A DNA stretch of 64,000 bases, taken from NCBI RefSeq assembly GCF_003149045.1, contig NZ_QGDU01000009.1, positions 46,093 to 110,092 on the forward strand, read 5' to 3'. Made by a program: the position numbers and the translations under genes. This DNA comes from Fibrobacter sp. UWR4. Its GTDB lineage: Bacteria; Fibrobacterota; Fibrobacteria; Fibrobacterales; Fibrobacteraceae. The notes below the pieces were generated by a model. That model saw nothing but the letters and a program-made list of their open reading frames with translations. It was not told the origin of the DNA and searched no databases. Positions 51,657 through 60,753 of this stretch are shown one piece after another (the stretch's first letter is position 1; each line of letters opens with the position of its first letter).

Positions 51657-52622
51657 CTAGCGGACTACCAGAGCCGCAAGAGCCAGTTCCTGGCTAGTGA
51701 CACTCCAGGAGGAACTCTTGAATTCGTAGTTTAAGTCGGCGAGTCTGCGGATTACGCGGCAGAGTACGGGAGTTGGCCATAGAGTGCAGCACTTGGCAGC
51801 ATTGCCTTGCTTGCAAAATAGGAAATAGTTTTTGCCAATCTTTTGACAGGCTTCCTCGGCCCCCATTCCCTTTGAGGTCAGAGACTTGAAGTTCAGCAGA
51901 TCTACAGCATGGTTGTAGAGAGCGTTGGTCAAGGAAATTGCTTCGCCGCCTCCATAGAGAATGTTATGAAGGATACGAGTGTAGGTATTTGCGTCTCGCA
52001 TACCGAAGGAATTGCAAATTTCGTAAGGCGGAATTTCTCGCTGAGGAACCACCAGGGATTTTACCAGTTCTGCGGTAATTTTAGTGCACTGGGGATTGTA
52101 GAGAATGACCTTCTCGATTTCCTCGGCGACCAGACGGGTGTTGGTGCCTATAGCATCTGCCAGATAGAAACTAGCTTCAGCTTCGATTGCCTTATGGAAG
52201 TGTGTGGGAACCATGGCCGAAATCCAGTCCGCCATCTTGTAGGACTTGGGCTCTTCACACTTTTCGATTTTACCAACCTTGGCAATGACTTTGTACAATT
52301 CGGAGGTTGCACGAAGTTCGTCAAATTCCAGCAGTAACTTGCAATCGGGGGCGTCCTTGAGCCAGCGGGCAAGGGCCTTGGCTTCGTCCGCCTTGATTGC
52401 TTCCGCCTTATGGACTACGACCACCTGTTCCGGTGCGAACATGGATACCGAACCGCAGCTTTCCATGATGAAACCTGCGATGGACGGAATGTTCGTATCA
52501 CTGGCAAAGACCACCTGCTTGGACAGCGGGTCGTCAATACGGTCCCCTAAGGAATCTTTCAGGAACTTTTCAGTGATCCTGTCCTTGGTGAACTGGTCTT
52601 TGCCAACGGTGGCGATGATCAT
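51657..52622 (-). CDS. holA: DNA polymerase III subunit delta
   Basis: HolA is the clamp-loader subunit that opens the sliding clamp. The 321-residue product follows the family pattern: a strand/loop start (IIATVGKDQFTKDRI), VVVVHKAEAIKADEAKALARWL, CKLLLEFDE, and a C-terminal helical domain (YTRILHNILYGGGEAISLTNALYNHAVDLLNF). It lacks an intact Walker A, as expected for delta. It starts 6 bp after the greA stop, so the two are co-transcribed. Confidence 0.88.
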   Translation of the reverse strand: MIIATVGKDQFTKDRITEKFLKDSLGDRIDDPLSKQVVFASDTNIPSIAGFIMESCGSVSMFAPEQVVVVHKAEAIKADEAKALARWLKDAPDCKLLLEFDELRATSELYKVIAKVGKIEKCEEPKSYKMADWISAMVPTHFHKAIEAEASFYLADAIGTNTRLVAEEIEKVILYNPQCTKITAELVKSLVVPQREIPPYEICNSFGMRDANTYTRILHNILYGGGEAISLTNALYNHAVDLLNFKSLTSKGMGAEEACQKIGKNYFLFCKQGNAAKCCTLWPTPVLCRVIRRLADLNYEFKSSSWSVTSQELALAALVVR

Positions 52623-52628
52623 AGGGAT

Positions 52629-53093
52629 TTACTTGAAGTCGATGATTTCGAACTTGTTCTTACCACGGGGAGTAACAACTTCTACGATATCACCACGCTT
52701 CTTGCCCATGAATGCCGCACCCATGGGGCTCTTGAAGCTGATCTTGCCGTTCATGGGATCCACACCTTCGGGGCTCACCAGCTGGTAAGCAACTTCCTTC
52801 TTGGAGGCCAGGTTCTTTGCAGTAACGGTGGCTCCAAAACGGACTGTGTCGGAATTTGCGTCAAATTCAACGATGACAGCGTTGGAAATCTGGTCTTCTA
52901 GCTTGGGAAGTTCCAAATCGATGTGTGCCAGCATTTCCTTGGCGGCATGATATTCTGCGTTTTCGCTCAGGTCGCCTTGCTTGCGGGCTTCTTCCATTTC
53001 GTCGACAACACGGGGACGTTCAATCTTCTTAAGGAAATTGTAACGTTCAACCAGCTTGTCGTAAGTTTCTTGAGTACAGGGTGTTTTTGCCAT
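52629..53093 (-). CDS. greA: Transcription elongation factor GreA
   Basis: GreA rescues backtracked RNA polymerase by stimulating transcript cleavage. The 154-residue protein has the N-terminal coiled coil with the catalytic acidic tip (MEEARKQGDLSENAEYHAAKE) and a C-terminal FKBP-like domain (SPMGAAFMGKKRGDIVEVVTP). The ATG is preceded by TAATTT and 6 nt. An AGGA is present only 1-2 nt from the ATG, too close for normal ribosome binding. holA follows directly. Confidence 0.95.
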   Translation of the reverse strand: MAKTPCTQETYDKLVERYNFLKKIERPRVVDEMEEARKQGDLSENAEYHAAKEMLAHIDLELPKLEDQISNAVIVEFDANSDTVRFGATVTAKNLASKKEVAYQLVSPEGVDPMNGKISFKSPMGAAFMGKKRGDIVEVVTPRGKNKFEIIDFK

Positions 53094-53105
53094 ATCCTCA
53101 AATTA
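53094..53105 (-). promoter_or_regulatory. -10-like TAATTT 6 nt before greA
   Basis: On the minus strand TAATTT (53105-53100) is followed by GAGGAT and ATG. A leaderless start is plausible, though the AGGA makes this case less clean than others. Confidence 0.35.
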
Positions 53106-53194
53106 GAATTTTTTTGGTGGACAAATTCAAGAATAGCGTGCCGTAGACGCTTTTTTTGTTATAATTTAATGCGTAGAAAACAATAGGAGATTCT

Positions 53195-54412
53195 ATGTAC
53201 ACTGTGTTGGAAAAAGGCGGCGTCTGCTCCCCGAAGGGCTTTACCGCTTGTGGTATTTGCGCCGGCATTAAGGCTAGTGGCAATGCTGATATGGCTTTGC
53301 TCAAGAGTGAAAAGGCCGCCCGCTGCTTTGCTGTTTTTACAACCAATAAGGTAAAGGCCGCTCCGGTTATTTACGATAAGGCTGCCTTGGAACATGCTCA
53401 CTTCGCAACTGCAGTTGTGGTGAACAGCGGTAATGCCAACGCCTGTACCGGCGAACAGGGTCTTGCCGATGCAGAACGCATGGCTACCCTTACTGAAGAA
53501 GCCCTGGGACTTACCCCGAAGAGCGTCCTGGTTTGCAGCACTGGTGTGATTGGCCATCTGATGCCCATGGACAAGATTGAAGCTGGCATTCCCAAGCTGG
53601 TCGAAAAGCTCCGTGCAGATGCTTCCGAAGAATTTGGTCGTGCAATTCTTACTACCGACCTTGCTCTGAAGTCGCATGCTGTTGAGATTCAGACTGAAAA
53701 GGGCGTTGTTACCATTGGTGGCGCCTGCAAGGGTAGTGGCATGATTCATCCCAACATGGCTACCATGCTGGCTTTCATTACTACTGACTTGGCTTTGCCC
53801 ATCGACTTCTTTGCCGAATTCCGTGCAAACATTGCAGACTCCTTCAACGCCATTACCGTTGATGGTGATACCAGCACTAACGACACTTGCATTATGCTGG
53901 CTAACGGCATGAGTGGTATCAAGTACGAAGATCTTACCTTGTCTGAACAGGGCGAATTCCGTGCTGCTCTCGCTTTGATTATGCAGAGCCTCGCTAAGGA
54001 TATCGTTCGTGACGGTGAAGGTGCTACCAAGCTGATTGAACTGCGTATTGAAAAGGCTGAAAGCCATGAAGAAGCTTTGAAGATGGCTCGCTTCATCGGT
54101 ACTAGCAACCTGGCCAAGTGTGCTATGTTTGGTGAAGATCCTAACTGGGGACGTATCCTGAGTTCCGCTGGTTCTAGTGGCTGCAATATGATTGCAGAAC
54201 ATACGGACCTGTATTTCGGTGACGTCCAGGTTCTGGATGGCGGCCGTCCGGTAATCCTTTCCAAGGAAAAGCAGGATGCCCTTCATGCTGTTGTTCGCCA
54301 GCGTGAATACAAGGTGACTCTAGTTCTGAACATTGGTCATGCAAGCGCTAGCGCATTTACTTGCGACTTGAGCTATGACTATGTGAAGATCAACGCTGAG
54401 TATACAACGTAA
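53195..54412 (+). CDS. argJ: ArgJ glutamate N-acetyltransferase
   Basis: ArgJ transfers acetyl from N-acetylornithine to glutamate (and may also use acetyl-CoA) in arginine synthesis. The 405-residue precursor self-cleaves before the Thr in KGSGMIHPNMATMLAF (about residue 190); ATMLA is the conserved nucleophile site. VNSGNANACTG and CSTGVIGHLMPMDKI near the N-terminus and EDPNWGRILSSAG near the C-terminus are signatures. AGGAG lies 6 nt before the ATG, and TATAAT at 53160-53165 is a likely -10. Confidence 0.96.
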   Translation: MYTVLEKGGVCSPKGFTACGICAGIKASGNADMALLKSEKAARCFAVFTTNKVKAAPVIYDKAALEHAHFATAVVVNSGNANACTGEQGLADAERMATLTEEALGLTPKSVLVCSTGVIGHLMPMDKIEAGIPKLVEKLRADASEEFGRAILTTDLALKSHAVEIQTEKGVVTIGGACKGSGMIHPNMATMLAFITTDLALPIDFFAEFRANIADSFNAITVDGDTSTNDTCIMLANGMSGIKYEDLTLSEQGEFRAALALIMQSLAKDIVRDGEGATKLIELRIEKAESHEEALKMARFIGTSNLAKCAMFGEDPNWGRILSSAGSSGCNMIAEHTDLYFGDVQVLDGGRPVILSKEKQDALHAVVRQREYKVTLVLNIGHASASAFTCDLSYDYVKINAEYTT

Positions 54413-54428
54413 TTGTTAAAAGGTTTGC

Positions 54429-54465
54429 AAAAAAGACCGCGGGTTTAACCGAGGTCTTTTTTTTT
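54429..54465. terminator. Bidirectional terminator after argJ
   Basis: AAAAAAGACC and GGTCTTTTTT form the outer stem, with CGG/CCG pairs inside. It lies between convergent argJ and the FISUMP gene. Confidence 0.8.
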
Positions 54466-54470
54466 GCTGA

Positions 54471-54489
54471 TGCCGAAACGAGTTCGGCA
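54471..54489. repeat. Palindromic TGCCGAA-TTCGGCA unit
   Basis: TGCCGAA-acgag-TTCGGCA is a perfect 7-bp-arm dyad followed by TGACTTGGGG. Its design parallels the TCCTGAACAAG units at 6289-6345. Confidence 0.55.
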
Positions 54490-54499
54490 TGACTTGGGG

Positions 54500-55414
54500 T
54501 TAATCCTTCAGGCAGCGGAGGCTTGCTCCGTGTTCGGGATTGAACTTCTCGAACTTGACTGTGTTCTTGTCGTAGAAGAAGACGAGTACTTCGCCTTCGG
54601 CAGTCCAGAGGTAGGCCTTCTTGCCTGCTTCGTCAAACTTTCTGTCCTTGAGGGCAACGTCGCTTTTGGCGAAATGCGCACCGCCTGCCTTGACGCCAAA
54701 TCCAAAGTCGTCCTTGCCGTTGCCGAACTGGAGGGAATTCTTCAGCGGATCCCAGCCAAAGCCTGCTTTCAGCTTGATGCCGGGCTTGTCTCCTACGAAG
54801 TTAAGAAGGGTTTGCCATTCTGCCTTGGAGGGCATGTGGAATCCTTCCATACAGGCTTTCTGGGCGTTTTCAAAATTGTACAGACGTCCCCAGTTGTTGC
54901 ACTGCTGGCAGAGGGAACCATTGGCAGTTGCGAAGTTCAGGTTCTCTGCGATCCAGAGCTGGTCTCCAATGCGAATCCATTCGTAAGCGTAATTGTCACG
55001 GGGATCCTTGTAACCACCGCTTGTTGCAGGTTCGCCACTTTCGTCGAAGTATTCACCGAAGGCGGACTGTTTATTTTGCTTGTAGGGAACCTTGGAGGCA
55101 ACCTTGCCGTTCTTGTGGTAACGGATGATCGTTCCTTCCATCAGACCGTTTTCGTAGTTGATTTCGGATTCAGGAGTGCCGTCCTTATAGAATTCCTTGG
55201 TGAGGCCCTGTCTACGATCGTTGACGTAGTTTGTCTCGCGTTTGAGAGTGCCGTTGTCGTAGTATTCCTTCTCGATACCGTTCTTCTGGTTGTCCACATA
55301 GGTGGTCTCGAAACGGATATTTCCGTTGGGATACTTTTCAGTGCGGATGTCTTCGCAGCCGCAGAACAATAGGGTAGACAGCACTGCCCCGGCGACAAGA
55401 TGAATTTTTTTCAT
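54500..55414 (-). CDS. Lipoprotein with MORN-like repeats and a FISUMP domain
   Basis: A 304-residue protein with a lipoprotein-type signal (LLFCGCEDI). Residues about 25-135 hold four to five MORN_2/YwqK-type repeats (YPNGNIRFETTYVDNQKNG, YYDNGTLKRETNY, FYKDGTPESEINYENG). The C-terminal half is the Fibrobacter succinogenes major paralogous domain (TIGR02145): WIRIGDQLWIAENLNF, RLYNFENAQKAC, GFHMPSKAEWQTLL and the end ASLRCLKD. FISUMP proteins are abundant in this lineage; their role is unknown. The gene starts 15 bp after the GH8 gene, which suggests one operon. Confidence 0.88.
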   Translation of the reverse strand: MKKIHLVAGAVLSTLLFCGCEDIRTEKYPNGNIRFETTYVDNQKNGIEKEYYDNGTLKRETNYVNDRRQGLTKEFYKDGTPESEINYENGLMEGTIIRYHKNGKVASKVPYKQNKQSAFGEYFDESGEPATSGGYKDPRDNYAYEWIRIGDQLWIAENLNFATANGSLCQQCNNWGRLYNFENAQKACMEGFHMPSKAEWQTLLNFVGDKPGIKLKAGFGWDPLKNSLQFGNGKDDFGFGVKAGGAHFAKSDVALKDRKFDEAGKKAYLWTAEGEVLVFFYDKNTVKFEKFNPEHGASLRCLKD

Positions 55415-55429
55415 AGGTTCTAAAAAATA

Positions 55430-56542
55430 CTAGAAGGTGATTTTTCCGGCGGTGGCCAAAAGACCAATCATGTACAGCATGCCGTCGTAGTAGCGCCACA
55501 GACGGTTCGGTACAGAAAGTCCTGCCAGGTGTTTTACGAAAGGTTTGATGAGTGAATCTCCAGGAGTAAGGACCTGGGTTGCCGCTGCGTTCATGGCGAT
55601 GAGACCAGGTGTTGCCTCACGACCCTGTCTGGGGTAGGGTCCTCCATCTACGGCATAATCGGACAAATAGGGACGGCGGCTTTCGAAGAAGAACAACAGA
55701 CGTTCACAAATCGCTTTTTCACTTTCGTCACCACGGAACAGTGCGTAGTCCAGGCTCAAGTTCATCGCCACGCGCCAGGCGTCTCCGCTGAAGTTGTCGC
55801 TTTCCTTGTTCCATTCCATGCGCTTGGGGGTTCCGTCAAATTCGGAATAGTCACTGCAGAGGCCTGTTTCGAAGTGGGCTGCCCTGTTCAGATACTTGAT
55901 GCTATTTTCTGCGATGGTAATCCAGGATTCGTCGCCGGTGGCTTCCGCGAAGGCACGGTAAAAGGCGATGGTGTGGTAACTAGGGTCGGTGTAGTCATTG
56001 CCCTTGACAGGAGAGAAACGGACTGCCAAACGTTCCGGATCCATAATGGCTCCTACCAGTTCGTTTTCGGGCTTGTGACGCATGAGGTTAATGAGCTCGA
56101 TCGCTTCCTGCTTCAAGTCGGGGCGGCCGAATTTTTCTGCAGCGATCAGGAGGGCGATGGCAAAATATTCTTCCCCGTCGGGGGCTGCACCGGGATCCAT
56201 CTTGGAGAAGTCTTCGGTGGAAACCTGCCAGGCGAAGTATCCTTGATGGGGACCGTCATTATTGCGGAGAAAACGCTTGGAAAAATTCCAGAGTTTATCA
56301 AATTGCTTTTCGTGGCCTGTGAGCGCGGTAATGTACATGCCGTAGCTCATGCCTTCGGAACGGATGTCGTCGTGACCGATATCTACGATGTAGGACATGT
56401 CGTCGGAGGCGTCAAAACAGACTCGGTCGTCGATGGGGTCCCCTTCAAAAAGCTTGTTGTAGCCGTTTTGGATGAGCTGGTTTGCAAAGTTGGGACCATA
56501 TCCAACTTCGACGAAAAGGTCTCGCGGTTTATAACGTTCCAT
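55430..56542 (-). CDS. GH8 reducing-end xylose-releasing exo-oligoxylanase
   Basis: A 370-residue glycoside hydrolase family 8 enzyme without a signal peptide, so cytoplasmic. HDDIRSEGMSYGMYI places the general acid at Glu63, and FSGDAWRVAMN places a candidate base at Asp254. The 191-residue spacing fits Rex-type GH8 enzymes, which release xylose from the reducing end of short xylooligosaccharides. APDGEEYFAIALLIA and the (alpha/alpha)6 helices are as expected. GAGG lies 8 nt before the ATG. It would finish hemicellulose fragments taken into the cell. The FISUMP lipoprotein gene follows at 15 bp. Confidence 0.88.
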   Translation of the reverse strand: MERYKPRDLFVEVGYGPNFANQLIQNGYNKLFEGDPIDDRVCFDASDDMSYIVDIGHDDIRSEGMSYGMYITALTGHEKQFDKLWNFSKRFLRNNDGPHQGYFAWQVSTEDFSKMDPGAAPDGEEYFAIALLIAAEKFGRPDLKQEAIELINLMRHKPENELVGAIMDPERLAVRFSPVKGNDYTDPSYHTIAFYRAFAEATGDESWITIAENSIKYLNRAAHFETGLCSDYSEFDGTPKRMEWNKESDNFSGDAWRVAMNLSLDYALFRGDESEKAICERLLFFFESRRPYLSDYAVDGGPYPRQGREATPGLIAMNAAATQVLTPGDSLIKPFVKHLAGLSVPNRLWRYYDGMLYMIGLLATAGKITF

Positions 56543-56619
56543 AGAATTACCTCAATCTATGTCCAAACAACTTCCTTTTTTTAAGATAACTTTTTTCGTA
56601 TCTTTGTAATGAGGTTTTT

Positions 56620-57483
56620 ATGAATGATATGTTGATTTTAGGTTATGGTCCCGCAGGTGTTTCCGCTGCCCTGTATGGCTTGCGCGCTGGTTTGAAGGTT
56701 ACCCTGATTGGAAAGGATGGCGGGGCCTTGCAAAAAGCGCATCTTATTGAAAACTACTATGGCCTGGAATCCCCCCTGACGGGTACGGAATTGCTGGAAG
56801 TGGGTAAAAAGCAGGCTCTGAAGCTGGGAGCCCAGATCGTGGATGATGAAGTAACGGACCTGATGTTTGATGGTTCTGGCTTTGTTGCCACTGGCTTGAA
56901 GGGCGTGTACCGCGGAAAGACCTGCATTATGGCGACGGGATCTGCCCGCAAAAAGCAACCTCTTGCAGGAATGGCGGAAATGGAAGGCCATGGGGTGAGC
57001 TACTGCGCTGTGTGTGATGCCTTCTTCTATCGCGGAAAGAATGTGGCGGTGATGGGTAGTGGTGAATACGCCCTTCACGAGGCGACCGAACTTTTGCAGG
57101 TGGTGGGGAGTGTGACCTTGTTGACGAATGGGGCGCCTCTTACCGCAACTTTCCCGGATAGCATTAAAATTGAAGAACGTAAGTTAAAAGGATTGGTGGG
57201 CGAGGGCTCTTTTAAGGGCGTTCAGTTTGAAGATGAAACTGAACAGAATTTTGATGGACTCTTCGTGGCCCTTGGCAGTGCCAATGCTACGGATCTCGCC
57301 TTGAAGGCGGGTGCCGCCTTTGACCAGGGAAAGTTGGTTCTGGATGAGGACTTGCAGTCTACCATCCCGGGACTCTATGCGGCTGGTGACTGTACTGGCG
57401 GAATTCTCCAGATTGCCGTTGCGGTGGGGGAAGGCGCCCGGGCGGGACTTGCTGCAATCAAGTACCTGAGAGAACATAGATAG
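56620..57483 (+). CDS. Thioredoxin-reductase-like FAD/NAD(P) oxidoreductase
   Basis: A 287-residue low-molecular-weight thioredoxin-reductase fold. It has MLILGYGPAGVSAALYGLRAG (FAD site), the redox pair YCAVCDAFF (CAVC, near residue 130), AVMGSGEYALHEATEL (NAD(P) site, changed from GxGxSAxE) and the end IPGLYAAGDCTGGILQIAVAVGEGA. It is shorter than typical TrxB (about 310), and the NADPH motif is divergent, so the donor and partner are uncertain. TATCTTTG at 56599 is a likely -10 and GAGG a ribosome site. A radical SAM gene follows at 12 bp. Confidence 0.82.
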   Translation: MNDMLILGYGPAGVSAALYGLRAGLKVTLIGKDGGALQKAHLIENYYGLESPLTGTELLEVGKKQALKLGAQIVDDEVTDLMFDGSGFVATGLKGVYRGKTCIMATGSARKKQPLAGMAEMEGHGVSYCAVCDAFFYRGKNVAVMGSGEYALHEATELLQVVGSVTLLTNGAPLTATFPDSIKIEERKLKGLVGEGSFKGVQFEDETEQNFDGLFVALGSANATDLALKAGAAFDQGKLVLDEDLQSTIPGLYAAGDCTGGILQIAVAVGEGARAGLAAIKYLREHR

Positions 57484-57495
57484 TTCTGTTTGTCT

Positions 57496-58368
57496 ATGCG
57501 GCGCATTACTCTCCTGACTAATCCGGATATATGCAATTTGAAATGTCCCCTCTGTTTTTTGCAACAGCGGGGGCGTTCCTTCGGTATGGGGGAGATGCCC
57601 TTTGAGACGGCGGTCGCTGCAATTCAGGAATACGAAGATGGTCTTGAAGAGGTTATTCCCTCCACTATGGGGGAGCCTTTACTTTATTCTAATTTTAGTC
57701 GGCTGCTTGATTTTTGCAGCGATAGGCGAATCCTCCTGAACTTGACCACCAACGGAACTTTTCCTGGAATGTGGGGGAAGCCCGCGGGGTATGAAAAGTT
57801 GCTGAGAGCCTGTAGTGATATAAAAATCAGCGGGCTGGCTTTTGAATGTGGCGATGTTCAGGGAGCGGCCTTTGACGAACGGACCTGGAAAGAAAATGTG
57901 GAACGTTTACTGGAGTGTCGCCTGCAGTTGGTGCGTGAGGGTGAAACCAGGCTTTCTACGGTTTCCCTGCAGATGACCTTGCATCGAAAGAATGCCTGCC
58001 GTGCCGAGGAAATTTTGCGGTGGGCGGAGGCGGTGGGCGTGCATCGCATCAAATGGAATCCGGTTGTATTCCTGAGTGTGGCGGATCGCCGGCTGGTGGC
58101 GGAATATGGCCTGGAAAAGTTTGACCTTGAGGAACTGCGGGGGCGACTAGTCTCGACGAAACTAAAATGCGGGGGCAGCCTATTCTTTGAAAAAAAACTC
58201 GCCGGATGTGGGACTGCTGAAAAGGAAAAAATTTCCGAGTGTGCCTTCCGGGATGAAATCTGGATTTTGCCGGACGGGTCGGAACAGAACTGCCCTAATC
58301 CGGAAAGACGCTTTGGTAATCCCGAATCGGAACGTGCCCAGTGCGAAAACTGCGTGATGCGTGGTTAA
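57496..58368 (+). CDS. Radical SAM protein with SPASM-like C-terminal Cys cluster
   Basis: A 290-residue enzyme. NPDICNLKCPLCFLQQ near residue 10 supplies the CxxxCxxC motif that binds the SAM [4Fe-4S] cluster, and STMGEPLLYS matches the GGEP-like strand. The last 45 residues contain further Cys (ECAFRDEIWILPDGSEQNCPNPE...CENC), consistent with a second cluster as in SPASM proteins. The substrate is unknown, and no peptide precursor gene is visible next to it. ATG 57496 is preferred to TTG 57490. The stop is 1 bp from the convergent trmO stop, with no terminator between. Confidence 0.8.
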   Translation: MRRITLLTNPDICNLKCPLCFLQQRGRSFGMGEMPFETAVAAIQEYEDGLEEVIPSTMGEPLLYSNFSRLLDFCSDRRILLNLTTNGTFPGMWGKPAGYEKLLRACSDIKISGLAFECGDVQGAAFDERTWKENVERLLECRLQLVREGETRLSTVSLQMTLHRKNACRAEEILRWAEAVGVHRIKWNPVVFLSVADRRLVAEYGLEKFDLEELRGRLVSTKLKCGGSLFFEKKLAGCGTAEKEKISECAFRDEIWILPDGSEQNCPNPERRFGNPESERAQCENCVMRG

Positions 58369-58369
58369 A

Positions 58370-59095
58370 TTACGAGCGGATTACATCCAGAATCGTCAAA
58401 ATATCGTTTTCAACCTTGAATTTAATTTCATATCCGGCGAATCCGAATCCGTAAATTCGATCCGGATTTTTTTGATAGGCAGGTCTTGGATCCTCGGCGA
58501 GAATTTCGATGAGGGTATCCAGTTTTTCCGAGGGGAATTTCTTTTTTAATTCTTCCGGAAATTCCACCTTGACACTTTTTTTCAGAACTTCGTGGGCAAA
58601 ACCTCCGGCAGCATTTTCAATGCAGTCGGCATAGGGGAGGTATGGCTTCACGTCCACGATGGGTGTGCCATCCATCAGATCGGCGCCGCTGACGATGATT
58701 TCGGGACCGGAGTAATCCCCATCAGTAATGTTCAGGTGGATTTCCTCGATTTTTACGCAGCTCATGGCAAGCGGGTTTGGCCTGAAGCTGCTTCGGGTTG
58801 CAAAAACTCCAAGACGTTTGTTGCCTCCCAAACGGGGTGGGCGCACCGTGGGACTCCAGCGGTTTTCTCCGTTTTCATCGGTTCTTACATTTTCTGAAAA
58901 TATCCAGAGGATCCACAAGTGGCTGAAACCTTCAAGGCCCCGCAATGCGTCTGCAATCCTGTATTCAGGCTCGAAACGGATGGCGGAACGCAACTCTTTC
59001 AGGAGACCGCTTTGGCGGGGAATGCCGAACTTGTCGGGAAAATCGCTTTTGATTTTTGCGATGACCTTGAAATTGTATTCAGAGGGATTTGTCAT
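58370..59095 (-). CDS. trmO: tRNA t6A37 N6-methyltransferase TrmO
   Basis: TrmO (TsaA/YaeB) methylates t6A37 in threonine tRNA using SAM. Family features are KFGIPRQSGLLKELRSAIRFEPEY near the start, LRGLEGFSHLWILWIF, and RPPRLGGNKRLGVFATRSSFRPNPLAMSCVKI. A C-terminal domain follows. The start is placed at ATG 59095 because MTNPSEYNFKVIAKIKSDFPDKFG is a natural family N-terminus; an upstream ATG at 59152 would add 19 residues. TAATTT lies 7 nt before the chosen ATG and no Shine-Dalgarno is visible. TsaE of the same modification pathway is at 15509. Confidence 0.9.
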   Translation of the reverse strand: MTNPSEYNFKVIAKIKSDFPDKFGIPRQSGLLKELRSAIRFEPEYRIADALRGLEGFSHLWILWIFSENVRTDENGENRWSPTVRPPRLGGNKRLGVFATRSSFRPNPLAMSCVKIEEIHLNITDGDYSGPEIIVSGADLMDGTPIVDVKPYLPYADCIENAAGGFAHEVLKKSVKVEFPEELKKKFPSEKLDTLIEILAEDPRPAYQKNPDRIYGFGFAGYEIKFKVENDILTILDVIRS

Positions 59096-59108
59096 GGACG
59101 GGAAATTA
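59096..59108 (-). promoter_or_regulatory. -10-like TAATTT 7 nt before trmO
   Basis: On the minus strand TAATTT (59108-59103) is followed by CCCGTCC and ATG 59095. No Shine-Dalgarno sequence is present. Confidence 0.35.
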
Positions 59109-59187
59109 GAAAAAATTTCTATCTTGCCTTTTGGAATTTTTAACACTGGCAAGTTCTTTAACTTGCCGTAACCATGAAGAGGAACGA

Positions 59188-60732
59188 ATGACTGTTGTAG
59201 TCTTTATTCTTTACTTGCTGATGATGCTGGGCATTGGTGCCTACTTCTCCAAGAAAGCAAATAGCCTCAACGCCTACTACCTGGGCGACCGTGGCATGAA
59301 TAAGTGGGTGGTGGCTATGTCCGCCCAGGCTTCCGATATGAGTGGCTGGATGCTCATGGGTCTTCCCGGTGCAATCTACCTCAGCGGCTTTTCCGAAGCT
59401 TGGATTGGTATCGGTCTTGTGATCGGTACCTACTTCAACTGGAAGATTGTGGGCCGTCGTCTCCGTAAGTATTCTCATTTCTGCGGTGACTCCATTACCT
59501 TGCCGGACTTCCTTTCCAACCGTTTCCGCGACCAGAAGGGTGTTATCCGCGTCATCGCTTCCTTCTTTATTTTGGCATTCTTCCTGTTCTATACTGTGTC
59601 CGGCTTTGTGGCTTCCGCTAAGCTTTTCGGTACTATTTTTGGTCTGGATTATACCACCGGTCTTATTATCGGTGCTGTGGTTGTAGTGAGCTATACCTTC
59701 ATGGGCGGCTTCTTCGCTGTTTGCTGGACCGACTTTATCCAGGCTTCCATGATGCTCATTGCGGTTCTTGTGATTCCTACCATCATCTGCGTTTCCGGTG
59801 GTGGCTTCGCCGCTACCATGGATGCTGTGAACGGTCAGAATCCCTACCTCATGAGTCTCTTCACTAACGCTTCCTCTGGTAAGGCAATCGGCTTTATTTC
59901 CCTGATTTCCAGCCTTGCCTGGGGTCTGGGCTACTTCGGTATGCCTCATATCCTGGTTCGCTTCATGTCTATCAAGAATGCTGAAGAAATCAAACATTCC
60001 CGCCGCATCGCCATGACTTGGGTGATTATTTGCCTTGGGGCTGTGATCATGATTGGTCTTTTGGGTAATTATTACGTTGCTGCCAATGGTCTCACTGTTG
60101 CTGACCCGGAACGAATCTTCATGGTTCTCTGCCAGGCACTTTGCCATCCGGCAATCGCCTCTATCCTCATGGCTGCAATTCTTGCTGCCATCATGAGTAC
60201 TGCTGACTCCCAGCTCCTGGTTTCTGCATCCGCTTTCAGTAACGACATGTACAAGCACCTCTTCCGCAAGAATGCTTCCAACAAGGAACTCATGTGGGTG
60301 AGCCGCATTGTGGTGGCTGTCATCGCTGTTATCGCAGTTCTCGTTGCTCTCCAGGGTGCACCTTCCGCTGATGGTGTTGCCAAGGAAGGCAAGAGCTTCC
60401 TGGATGTGGTCATGAGCTTGGTAAGTTTTGCCTGGGGTGGCTTTGGTGCTACCTTTGGTCCGCTGGTTCTGTTGGCTCTTTTCTGGAAGCGAACCACTCT
60501 GCCTGCTGCCGTTGCTGGTATGCTGGTGGGCGGTATCACCACTTTCGTCTGGAAGTTCTACCTCTCCGGCCTTAGCGGTGAAATCTTCCAGATTTACGAA
60601 CTGGTTCCGGGCTTTGTCCTTAGTATGGTCACCATCATTGTGGTGAGCCTCCTGACCAAGCAGCCCAGCAAGGAAATTCAGGACGAATTTGACGCTGTGG
60701 AACACACTCGTCTTTCTGACATGAAGCTTTAA
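59188..60732 (+). CDS. putP: Sodium/proline symporter
   Basis: A 514-residue solute:sodium symporter with 12-13 hydrophobic helices. YYLGDRGMNKWVVAMSAQASDMSGWMLMGLPGAIYLSGFSEAWIGIGL is the PutP N-terminal core, cited here only by its key residues S..ASDMSGW, which shape the sodium and proline sites. FMGGFFAVCWTDFIQA and STADSQLLVSASAFSND follow as in PutP. AGAGGAACGA sets ATG 59188. It imports proline; proC is the other proline gene in the window. Confidence 0.93.
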   Translation: MTVVVFILYLLMMLGIGAYFSKKANSLNAYYLGDRGMNKWVVAMSAQASDMSGWMLMGLPGAIYLSGFSEAWIGIGLVIGTYFNWKIVGRRLRKYSHFCGDSITLPDFLSNRFRDQKGVIRVIASFFILAFFLFYTVSGFVASAKLFGTIFGLDYTTGLIIGAVVVVSYTFMGGFFAVCWTDFIQASMMLIAVLVIPTIICVSGGGFAATMDAVNGQNPYLMSLFTNASSGKAIGFISLISSLAWGLGYFGMPHILVRFMSIKNAEEIKHSRRIAMTWVIICLGAVIMIGLLGNYYVAANGLTVADPERIFMVLCQALCHPAIASILMAAILAAIMSTADSQLLVSASAFSNDMYKHLFRKNASNKELMWVSRIVVAVIAVIAVLVALQGAPSADGVAKEGKSFLDVVMSLVSFAWGGFGATFGPLVLLALFWKRTTLPAAVAGMLVGGITTFVWKFYLSGLSGEIFQIYELVPGFVLSMVTIIVVSLLTKQPSKEIQDEFDAVEHTRLSDMKL

Positions 60733-60753
60733 TAGAGGCTTTATAAAGAGTAT

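Noticed and set aside
54464..55372. 302-codon open frame opposite the FISUMP gene
   Set aside because: No start signals or known motif; the minus strand encodes MORN-like and FISUMP domains.
59158..60705. 515-codon open frame opposite putP
   Set aside because: His/Asn-rich shadow of a membrane-protein gene; PutP on the plus strand is unambiguous.
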